From assembly GCF_013694365.1 (NCBI RefSeq), contig NZ_CP059275.1:310001-374000 (forward strand): a stretch of DNA of 64,000 bases, written 5' to 3'. Below the pieces are notes generated by a model, which saw only the letters and a program-made list of their open reading frames with translations, was not told where the DNA came from and ran no database searches. Position numbers and translations under genes: made by a program. The stretch's first letter is position 1. Each line of letters starts with the position of its first letter. Of this stretch, positions 57,688-64,000 are shown one piece after another. The DNA is from Limosilactobacillus reuteri. GTDB taxonomy: Bacteria > Bacillota > Bacilli > Lactobacillales > Lactobacillaceae.

Positions 57688-58560
57688 ATGAAAAAAACGA
57701 TTATCGGGGTTGTTATCGTCGCAATAGTCTGTTGGTTAGGTGGGTCATGGGTACTCGCTAAGCAACAACCATCACAAGAAAAAATTACCATTGTCGGCTC
57801 AACAGCTCTTCAACCATTAGCTGAAGCAGTTGCAAATGATTACCGGACTAAGCATCCCCAAACCAGCATTATTGTACAGGGTGGGGGTTCAGGAACCGGC
57901 CTTAGTCAGGTACAAGCAGGAGCAGTAAATATCGGATCTGCTGATATCTTTGCTGACCAGCAAGATGGAATTAATGCCAATAAATTAGATGATAATATTG
58001 TTGCTGTTTCGGGAATAGTACCAATTGTTAATGAAGAACTTGGCATTAAGAATTTAACAATGAAACAGCTTCAACAAATTTTTACTGGTCAAATTAAGAA
58101 TTGGCAAGAAGTTGGCGGACCTGATTTGCCAATTACAGTTATTAATCGTGCTCATGGGAGTGGAACCCGGGTTGCGTTTGAACAGACGGTATTGAAACCG
58201 GGGATGCAGGCAGTAAATGCTCAAGAACAAGATTCAAACGGGACAGTCAAAGAAATTATTAGAAATACACCAGGGGCAATCAGCTATATTGCATTTGCTT
58301 ATCTTAATGACCAAGTTCAGTCAGTTAACCTTGATGGAGTAGCACCAACTGCTGATAACATTACGACTAATAAGTGGCCATTATGGTCATATGAGCACAT
58401 GTATACGCAAAAACAGCCATCCCAATCAACTGCAAATTTCATTAAGTATATGCAAAGCGAGAAAGTTCAAAAGACGCTTGTAACAGAAGCTCACTATATT
58501 AGCATTCATGATATGAAAGTTGAAAAAACACCAACTGGGAAAGTAACTGAAAGGAAATAG
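57688..58560 (+). CDS. pstS: PstS, phosphate-binding protein
   Basis: A 290-residue extracellular phosphate-binding protein with an N-terminal hydrophobic segment (about residues 4-24). Phosphate-contact loops are GSTALQPL (about 37-44), GGGSGTGL (about 66-73) and the GSGTR motif (about 155-159). No standard lipobox cysteine is seen, so it may be held by its uncleaved signal segment. Confidence 0.94.
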   Translation: MKKTIIGVVIVAIVCWLGGSWVLAKQQPSQEKITIVGSTALQPLAEAVANDYRTKHPQTSIIVQGGGSGTGLSQVQAGAVNIGSADIFADQQDGINANKLDDNIVAVSGIVPIVNEELGIKNLTMKQLQQIFTGQIKNWQEVGGPDLPITVINRAHGSGTRVAFEQTVLKPGMQAVNAQEQDSNGTVKEIIRNTPGAISYIAFAYLNDQVQSVNLDGVAPTADNITTNKWPLWSYEHMYTQKQPSQSTANFIKYMQSEKVQKTLVTEAHYISIHDMKVEKTPTGKVTERK

Positions 58561-59271
58561 ATGACCAATAAATTTTTGCTAATGAGCCAGCAAGACGATC
58601 TCGTCCACCAGTTACAAGCTATTTGTAAAAAAGAACACTGGACCTATGAGCTCGTGACTACTCCGACTGGGTTAGTAGTAGCCTTAGAAAAAAATCAAAT
58701 TAGCGGAATTTGGTGGGATATGACGGAAGTAAGCTTAGACACCACGATTGCTACCATGACCCTTATTCGGTCGCAAGTCCAAGGACCGATTACCGTTTTT
58801 ACTCCTCGCTTTACGGAACACATTCAACGAAAATTATACCGGGCACATGTTGATGATGTAATTGCATTCCCTCTCCTCCCCAGTATTTTCCGCTCCTTAA
58901 TTCAGCAGCGCTTGTGGACTTACCACTATCCACAGATGCATTCATTAGCTGATGATAATACAACCAAAAATGATCCAGTAATAACTACTGGATCATGGGA
59001 AATTAATCAAGAAACCTATACTGTTACTAAAAATGATAAAACAATTGCTTTAACACCCAAGGAATTTCAATTACTTTCTTACTTAGTTGATCATAAAGGA
59101 CAGGTATTAAATCGGGATCAACTCGTTAATGGAGTTTGGGGATATGATATTCTTGATACTTCACGGATCGTTGACATTCATATCAGTCACCTCCGCGATA
59201 AACTTGAAGATGACTCCCAACACCCTACTCACCTTCTCACAGTACGGGGATTTGGCTATAAATTTGTTTAA
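58561..59271 (+). CDS. atypical winged-helix response regulator next to pst
   Basis: A 236-residue protein with a receiver-like N-terminal domain and an OmpR/PhoB-type DNA-binding domain (about residues 145-236: LTPKEFQLLSYLV, RIVDIHISHLRDKL, GFGYKF). The receiver lacks the usual acidic pair after strand 1 (FLLMSQQDD instead of a DDE/DDD motif), although an aspartate is found near the phosphorylation place (WWDMTE). No histidine kinase is present beside it. It may regulate pst without standard phosphorylation. Confidence 0.82.
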   Translation: MTNKFLLMSQQDDLVHQLQAICKKEHWTYELVTTPTGLVVALEKNQISGIWWDMTEVSLDTTIATMTLIRSQVQGPITVFTPRFTEHIQRKLYRAHVDDVIAFPLLPSIFRSLIQQRLWTYHYPQMHSLADDNTTKNDPVITTGSWEINQETYTVTKNDKTIALTPKEFQLLSYLVDHKGQVLNRDQLVNGVWGYDILDTSRIVDIHISHLRDKLEDDSQHPTHLLTVRGFGYKFV

Positions 59272-59300
59272 GGCTGGGAAAAAACTCCTAGTCCAAAATA

Positions 59301-59344
59301 AAAACCGGATGATGAATTTTTTGAACAATTCATCATCCGGTTTT
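59301..59344. terminator. near-end hairpin of the IS, bidirectional terminator-like
   Basis: A perfect 18-bp stem (59301-59318 with 59327-59344) around an 8-nt loop, flanked by A-rich sequence left and T-rich sequence right. It would stop transcription entering the element from either side, a common guard in insertion sequences. Confidence 0.75.
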
Positions 59345-59397
59345 TATGTACACAGGAAATCGTTCCTGATATGATGTAATTATCCCTAAAAACAACC

Positions 59398-59580
59398 ATG
59401 TATCCAAATTATACCATAGGGCAAACCGAATTCTCACTAAACTATAACTATGATTTACCACAAAATCATGTTGCACGATTAATTAGTGATTTTGTCGACT
59501 CGATTCCACAAGATGTGCTATTAGAAGATTCAGTAGCGGCTACCGGCCGCCCCTTCATCGCATCCAGCAATTATGCTTAA
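59398..59580 (+). pseudogene. IS1182-type transposase, N-terminal fragment
   Basis: The first 60 residues of an IS1182-family transposase (VARLISDFVDSIP..., GRPFIASSNYA). The frame stops at TAA 59578-59580. Its last eight bases ATGCTTAA equal the first eight of the next fragment, showing that natively the two frames overlap and are separated by a frameshift. Confidence 0.8.
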
Positions 59581-60471
59581 ATGCTTAAGATTCTCTTGTT
59601 TGCCTACGCACGCCAAACTTATTCTGGAAGAAAGATTGAAATGATGTTGGATGAGAACCTACCAATGCGTTGGTTAGCTTATGATTATACTTATAGCTAC
59701 CATACCATCAATAACTTTCGCCGCAGTCAGCACGCCAGTAAGCTAATTAAACATGCCTTTGTCTACTTTACCATGGTTTTGAAAGATCACAGACTAATTC
59801 AAAACGATGCGGTTTTTATCGATGGGACCAAGGTAGAAGCCGATGCCAATAAATATTCATTTACTTGGCGACGGGCAGTTGAAAAGTATCACGCTAAGTT
59901 AAGAGAAAAGACAAGTAAGCTTTATGAGGAACTAGTAGAAAAGCAAGTGGTGCAAGAAATGGCACCGGAGCTGGTTACTTCCGCCGAAGGCATGGACGTA
60001 ATGGAACAAGAACTGGCGGAGAAAATCACTAAGCTAGATGGAGAGATTAAGCAAGAACCAAAAATCATCAAAGGTGGTTCAGTGAGAAAACGGCGCCGTC
60101 GTTTTCTAAAAAAGCTTCGTCACCAATTAAGCAACGACCTAATTCCGCGTGCCAAAAAGTATGAACGTGCCGAAAATATCTTCCAAGGTCGTAATAGCTA
60201 TTCCAAAACTGACCACGATGCGACCTTCATGTGTATGAAGGAAGATCCAATGATGAATCGGGAGTTGAAGCCCGGCTATAACCTGCAAATCGCTACCCAT
60301 AAGCAATTTGTCCTTGATTACGGGCTGTTTTCAAATCCAACTGACACCAGGACCTTAGTGCCATTCCTTACCCAGTTTCATGCTTTAGATTTCTTTGAAC
60401 ATATCGTCGCCGATGCAGGCTATGGTAGTGAGTACAATTACACAATGATTCTTGATCGGTTTGAAAAGTAG
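59581..60471 (+). pseudogene. IS1182-type transposase, central fragment
   Basis: A 296-residue core with [16 protein letters not shown] at its start, the first catalytic aspartate in [10 protein letters not shown] (about residues 80-89) and the second in [13 protein letters not shown] (about 279-291). It ends at TAG, where intact relatives go on without a break. Confidence 0.8.
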
Positions 60472-60873
60472 ATGAAGGTTAACCCAACCTGGAATTATTA
60501 TAAAGCTAAAGTTAAAGATACCCTCTCAAGTGACGAAGGAAAGGCAATTTATCGTCGACGGATGTCCGACGTTGAGCCGGTCTTTGGTCACATGAAGAGG
60601 GATTTTGGCATACCCCGAACTCATCTCAGTGGACAACGGGCTGTGGAAAATGATATCGGGCTAGCCCTGATGGCATTAAATCTAACGAAATTTGGCCAAT
60701 CAATTAGTCGATTGAAGACTAATTTCATAACTAATTTAAAATCCGAACTACGATTTTTGGATCGATCAAAAATCATAGTCCGGATTTTATTGTTAGAGAA
60801 CCAAGAATTAATAGTTAATTCCCAGCCTCGTTTTATTAGTGTAATCAATTTAATTTATCTTTCATCCGTGTGA
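60472..60873 (+). pseudogene. IS1182-type transposase, C-terminal fragment
   Basis: Contains the third catalytic region: RRRMSDVEPVFGHMKRDFG (about residues 27-45) with the DDE-type glutamate. The segment between this and the central fragment (about 100 residues in relatives) is missing. The frame runs out through the right inverted repeat and stops outside the element at 60871-60873. Confidence 0.75.
60737..60788. terminator. right-end hairpin of the IS
   Basis: TAAAATCCG...CGATTTTT pairs with the sequence up to CGGATTTTA with two mismatches. It lies inside the transposase C-terminal frame, about 40 bp from the right inverted repeat, mirroring the hairpin at the left end. Confidence 0.6.
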
Positions 60874-61257
60874 ATGATGAATCAAGAAGCTAATCATGGA
60901 ATTACTTATTCTTTAAGCTTTTTGCGTAATGCTGATTACTCTAAAGTTCTTTTTTGGCTAGGAATAAAACCGCTGGACTTTGATGATTTACACGAATTAT
61001 TGACTAATATTTCTGATAATCAATCGATAACCATAATTGAGGAATTACAAACCAAATACTTAATCAGTCCGATTAAAGAAGCTGGTTGTTTTGTTCTCAC
61101 GACAGGTGGTCAAGAAATTGCCCGTCTCATTATGTCATTAGGGGTATGGGGACGTCAGCAAATGGATGAAAATGGTGGCAACAATAGCGTTCAAGTCGTT
61201 CTCCCCCGATTCTTCCATGAGGCAAAAAGAACTATTAAAGTATCGAAACATGGTTGA
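60874..61257 (+). CDS. HxlR-like winged-helix protein, divergent
   Basis: A 127-residue protein whose layout (FDDLHELLTNISDNQSITIIEELQTKYLI, then LTTGGQEIARLIMSLGVWGRQQM) follows the HxlR regulator family: winged helix and a long C-terminal dimer helix ending in WGRQ. Usual HxlR cysteines and the arginine-rich recognition helix are not obvious. The start may be the second ATG of ATGATG. Confidence 0.6.
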   Translation: MMNQEANHGITYSLSFLRNADYSKVLFWLGIKPLDFDDLHELLTNISDNQSITIIEELQTKYLISPIKEAGCFVLTTGGQEIARLIMSLGVWGRQQMDENGGNNSVQVVLPRFFHEAKRTIKVSKHG

Positions 61258-62271
61258 ATGGACAAAATCATTGCGTTGACCCGTCAACAGCGAGAAGATA
61301 TTTTACAACAGTTAAGGCCAGACCAGGTTCAGGCATTGAGTGAATTTACGCGTTATGCGATGCTATCGCGTTTTCATACTCATCACTATCTTAAACAGAC
61401 TGATTGGGAGTTTCAGGGAATGGTAATTGATCCTTGGTATCAGCGACAACATGATCATCCTGGCGACAACCTCTATTGTGATTGTGGTCGGCGTTTAAAG
61501 AATCAATTTATCTTACGTTCACGGACAACTGGTCGGCAACTATTTTTAGGCATCTCTCACTTCCAGCAGCATGCAAGCATTCCCCACAAAGTTGCTAGGG
61601 AGATCCAGGCAGGCATTAATGAAATTAACCTGTATATGGATAGTATTCTGTTGGCTTATCAAGCTGGTCGGCGTTTTCCAAAAAAGATATTCCAGTTTGT
61701 TGTTGCCCAGCAGGGATTTAAGAACCACGAAGGGACGATCCTTTACCAGCGATGCAACTTATTTAGTCAGGTTGACCTTCCACTCCACCAACGCGATTAT
61801 CAAGATCTGCAAACCTTATATCACCAATTAAAACAAGGAGTTACCCACCGTCTTACCAAAGAAGAGATTACACAATTACGAGATGATATTGCAACGGATT
61901 GGCGACAAGTCGACCAGCAGATTACGATGTTTAATTATCTTCTTCGTCAACACGGCCTCACAGTTCAAGATCTTCACCGGATTAAGAGCAATTCAATTAA
62001 CTATGCTTTACAGCGCCGGAAAACTCGTTTCATGATTCATGATTATAAGCAGTTTAAGGATGTGACTTTGACGAAGGCGCGGAGCCAGTTAGCGATTAAA
62101 TTACGGCAATTATCATTCTATCTGCAAATATTCCAGCCAAATGAGTTAGCAAAAGTACAGTGTGAACAAGCGCAACAAATATTGATCGCTCATAAGATGA
62201 GTAGTCCTAAATCACATTTCTTTGGAATAAAAGAGGCACAAATTTTACTAAAAAGTAAATATACAATATAA
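61258..62271 (+). CDS. uncharacterised lactobacillus protein with a CxC motif
   Basis: A 337-residue soluble protein of unknown function. Near residues 74-80 it has YCDCGRRLKNQF, a short cysteine pair that may be half of a zinc site, followed by FLGISHFQQH. The C-terminal two thirds are helical and rich in Gln, Arg and Lys, suggesting nucleic-acid contact, though nothing proves it. Confidence 0.55.
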   Translation: MDKIIALTRQQREDILQQLRPDQVQALSEFTRYAMLSRFHTHHYLKQTDWEFQGMVIDPWYQRQHDHPGDNLYCDCGRRLKNQFILRSRTTGRQLFLGISHFQQHASIPHKVAREIQAGINEINLYMDSILLAYQAGRRFPKKIFQFVVAQQGFKNHEGTILYQRCNLFSQVDLPLHQRDYQDLQTLYHQLKQGVTHRLTKEEITQLRDDIATDWRQVDQQITMFNYLLRQHGLTVQDLHRIKSNSINYALQRRKTRFMIHDYKQFKDVTLTKARSQLAIKLRQLSFYLQIFQPNELAKVQCEQAQQILIAHKMSSPKSHFFGIKEAQILLKSKYTI

Positions 62272-62802
62272 TTGGATTTAGACATACAGCCCGTGAGGTT
62301 GAGTTTAAAAGAATATAAACAAGTTAAACAATTATATATGCGCGCATTTCCGAAATATGAGCGAGAACCGTGGACGTGGCTGCTCATCAAGAGTAAGTAT
62401 CAACGCGCTGACTTTATGGCCTTTTATGACCAGGAACAGTTTGTTGGATTTGCTTACGTTATTCACAGTCACGGTATGCATTATATTTTGTATCTCGCAG
62501 TTAATGATCAAATCCGTTCTCAAGGATACGGGACACGGATTATTAATGAACTTCGTCGCCTTTACCCTGAGGATTCGCTGGCTCTGGACGTTGAGCAGCC
62601 TAATCCTCAAGCGGCAAATAACCAACAGCGGTTACGACGACTTAAATTTTATCGGCGCAATGGCTTTTTCCCAACTCCAAAGCTTTTCAAAGAGGAAAAA
62701 GTCACTTTTCAAGTTTTAGCAACCAATAAAAAAATCAACCAACGAAAGATTGATAAGGCCTTTGAGTGGTTCTCATGGCCGCTTGGTTGGCTGATTCAAT
62801 AA
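62272..62802 (+). CDS. GNAT family N-acetyltransferase
   Basis: A 176-residue GNAT protein. The acetyl-CoA loop reads IRSQGYGTRIINEL (about residues 83-96), after the strand YILYLAVND. A late region FYRRNGFFPTP (about 127-137) is the usual FYxxxGF element. The acceptor is unknown. The start is TTG. Confidence 0.8.
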   Translation: MDLDIQPVRLSLKEYKQVKQLYMRAFPKYEREPWTWLLIKSKYQRADFMAFYDQEQFVGFAYVIHSHGMHYILYLAVNDQIRSQGYGTRIINELRRLYPEDSLALDVEQPNPQAANNQQRLRRLKFYRRNGFFPTPKLFKEEKVTFQVLATNKKINQRKIDKAFEWFSWPLGWLIQ

Positions 62803-63255
62803 TTGCCAAAAGTTTATCAGCAACATCCTGAGCTGTTTGGTAATCCACGCTCTTCTGTTTTTCCATTATTAACAAAGATTCTTGATGCTAATGCTAGTCT
62901 ATCAATTCAAGTTCATCCCGACGATGCTTACGCCGAAGAACATGAGCACGAACTAGGTAAAACAGAGTGTTGGTATGTCATTCATGCAGAACCTGGAGCT
63001 TATTTAACATACGGCCATACCGCAAAAACGCGCGATGAGCTTATTAAGATGATCGATAATCACCAATGGTCAAAACTTTTTAGTAGAAAGCCAGTAAAAA
63101 CAGGGGACTTTGTCTATGTGCCAAGCGGAACTATCCATGCCTTAAATAAAGGAATTATCGTCTTAGAAACCCAGCAAAGTTCTGATACCACTTATCGGAT
63201 CTATGACTATGACCGTCGAGATAAAAAACAGGTCAGCTACGCCAGCTTCATTTAA
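62803..63255 (+). pseudogene. manA: mannose-6-phosphate isomerase, internal fragment
   Basis: The central part of a class I ManA. It starts (TTG) at QQHPELFGNP, about 60 residues into the normal protein. The zinc-site residues are visible in SIQVHPDDAYAEEHE and GKTECWYVI, with the catalytic-region YVPSGTIHAL near residues 104-113. It stops after DRRDKKQVSYASFI. N- and C-terminal parts are missing, so it cannot be active. Confidence 0.75.
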
Positions 63256-63381
63256 GTGCCATTTACTGAGCCACAAATTAACCCCCGCATCGTCCATAAT
63301 GATAGTTCAATAATTACTACTTTAATTTCTCAACCTGACTCACCATTCTTTACCGTCTACAAGTGGGAGATCAATGATTAA
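63256..63381 (+). pseudogene. manA: mannose-6-phosphate isomerase, C-terminal fragment
   Basis: A 41-codon frame (GTG to TAA) that starts PFTEPQINPRIV and ends FTVYKWEIND. It continues the ManA sequence after a short gap from the fragment before it, but lacks the final part of the jelly-roll. Together with 62803-63255 it shows one broken manA gene. Confidence 0.7.
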
Positions 63382-63807
63382 TTGGGCGCTACTGAAACAA
63401 TTAATAACACGGCTGAAGATCCCGTCAAAGCAATTAAGGAAATCGTTCCGCGTGGTGTAACTTATGCAATCGATACTACCGGAAACACCGGTGTAATTAA
63501 GTCAGCAATTGATAGTCTTGCCACCGCTGGAGAATGTGTCCTCTTAGGAGTTTGCGGCGATATTACCTTAAACTTAATGAATGATATCTTATCAGAATCT
63601 AAGAAAATCTCTGGGGTTGTCGAAGGAGATAGCAATCCCCAAGAGTTTATTCCTCAACTAGTTAAGTACTACAAGCAAGGCAAGTTCCCCCTTGATAAGC
63701 TTGTTAAGTACTACGATTTTGCTGATATTAACCAAGTTATCGCTGACTCAACAAACGGAAAGGTTATTAAGCCAATCATCAAAATTGATCCTGAATTAGC
63801 TAAATAA
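63382..63807 (+). pseudogene. zinc alcohol dehydrogenase, C-terminal fragment
   Basis: About 141 residues equal to the second half of the coenzyme domain of an aryl/benzyl-alcohol-type zinc dehydrogenase (ATETINNTAEDP, TYAIDTTGNTGVIKSAI, LVKYYDFADINQVIADS...GKVIKPIIKI). The N-terminal zinc-binding domain and the GxGxxG loop are missing. The TTG taken as start is an internal leucine. Confidence 0.75.
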
Positions 63808-64000
63808 ATGAAAGTAATTTTTGTTTGCCTTGGTAATATTTGCCGCTCACCAATGGCGGAAGCAATGTTCAAAAAAATGGTTGCAGAAGCTGGCCTTGCT
63901 GATCAAATTACTATTGGTTCAGCCGGAACAAGTAACATTGCAGAAGGTTCACCTGCTGATAGTCGAACAAAAGCCATTCTCGATAAATATCACATTAAAG
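63808..64000 (+). CDS. low-molecular-weight protein tyrosine phosphatase, cut by the window end
   Basis: The first 64 codons of a low-molecular-weight phosphatase. The phosphate loop CLGNICRS follows the first strand (residues 7-14, nucleophile Cys7, Arg13), and the frame is still open at the right edge. The lost 3' part would hold the catalytic aspartate. In lactobacilli such enzymes dephosphorylate proteins or take part in polysaccharide control. Confidence 0.88.
   Translation, partial: MKVIFVCLGNICRSPMAEAMFKKMVAEAGLADQITIGSAGTSNIAEGSPADSRTKAILDKYHIK

Larger units (their letters stand above)
59272..60827 (+). mobile_element. IS1182-type insertion sequence, decayed
   Basis: An insertion sequence bounded by imperfect inverted repeats beginning GGCTGGGAA (left end 59272; right end complement at 60821-60827, about 15 of the first 20 bases matching). 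The transposase is broken into three frames, with an eight-base overlap duplicated at 59573-59588 and roughly 100 residues absent at the 60471/60472 junction. Hairpins near both ends are listed separately. Target-site duplications cannot be judged because flanking DNA is missing. Confidence 0.8.

Noticed and set aside
57186..57791. Long antisense open frame of 201 codons across pstC/pstS
   Set aside because: Shadow of the real permease frame, without start context or family resemblance; the same holds for the other antisense frames such as 15178-15690 and 26732-27247.
1..64000. A giant single-strand operon with stop-start coupled, leaderless translation as a new biological system
   Set aside because: Reversed operon orders, overlaps written twice and missing regulatory DNA show that the layout comes from data processing, not biology.
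1..64000. CRISPR arrays, tRNA or rRNA genes
   Set aside because: No regularly spaced repeats and no tRNA or rRNA sequence blocks were seen on reading both strands.

Overview
The proteins point to a low-GC heterofermentative lactobacillus, most like Limosilactobacillus reuteri or a close relative. The grounds are the citrate lyase cluster with a CitX-CitG fusion, malolactic enzyme with MleR, intracellular sucrose phosphorylase, oleate hydratase, PepV, DyP peroxidase, KtrAB, and IS1182- and IS605-type elements. The species call rests on memory of these protein families, not on a search.

The most important fact about the window is its architecture. Almost every gene starts on the base right after the stop codon of the gene before it, and every gene reads on the + strand. 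This is not a natural layout. It looks like a chromosomal segment from which intergenic DNA was removed and each gene was turned to read forward while map order was kept. Three things support this. Classical operons appear in backward order (citXG-F-E-D-C; phoU-pstB-A-C-S). Natural gene overlaps are present twice, once in each partner (20 nt citXG/hydrolase, 11 nt citE/citF, 8 nt ktrB/ktrA, 4 nt in the polysaccharide operon, 8 nt in the insertion sequence). Ribosome binding sites for a gene are found in the tail of its right-hand neighbour. Promoters, operators, leaders and most terminators are therefore absent, and native strand can be inferred only where an overlap survives.

Layout. 1-6277: MprF C-terminal part, DJ-1-like protein, esterase, 14-TM drug exporter, a uracil-DNA glycosylase-like protein without cysteines, and a ThrE exporter. 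6278-22930: an organic-acid island with an MleR-like regulator, citrate lyase and its maturation genes, a malic enzyme/oxaloacetate decarboxylase, a SorC-type regulator, a DASS (CitT-like) carrier, an LDH-family enzyme carrying the malate-dehydrogenase arginine, a soluble fumarate reductase, fumarase, malolactic enzyme and MleR. Together these could run citrate to oxaloacetate to malate to fumarate to succinate, with citrate/succinate exchange at the membrane. 22931-42547: cyclophilin, alcohol dehydrogenase, a lone TnpB, mutarotase, two penicillin-binding-type serine enzymes, sucrose phosphorylase, transporters, PepV, DyP peroxidase, a broken ABC-F protein and redox/sulfur genes. 42548-50979: cysteine synthase, a retained structured non-coding segment, ferrochelatase, Nramp Mn transporter, KtrAB, oleate hydratase and nitroreductase. 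50980-54444: a polysaccharide synthase operon (GH8, GT2, a tiny membrane protein, a degenerate GGDEF protein). 54445-59271: the Pst phosphate system with an atypical response regulator. 59272-60827: a decayed IS1182-type element. The right end holds a small regulator, an unknown protein, an acetyltransferase, remnants of manA and of an alcohol dehydrogenase, and the start of a low-molecular-weight tyrosine phosphatase.

No rRNA, tRNA or CRISPR array was seen.
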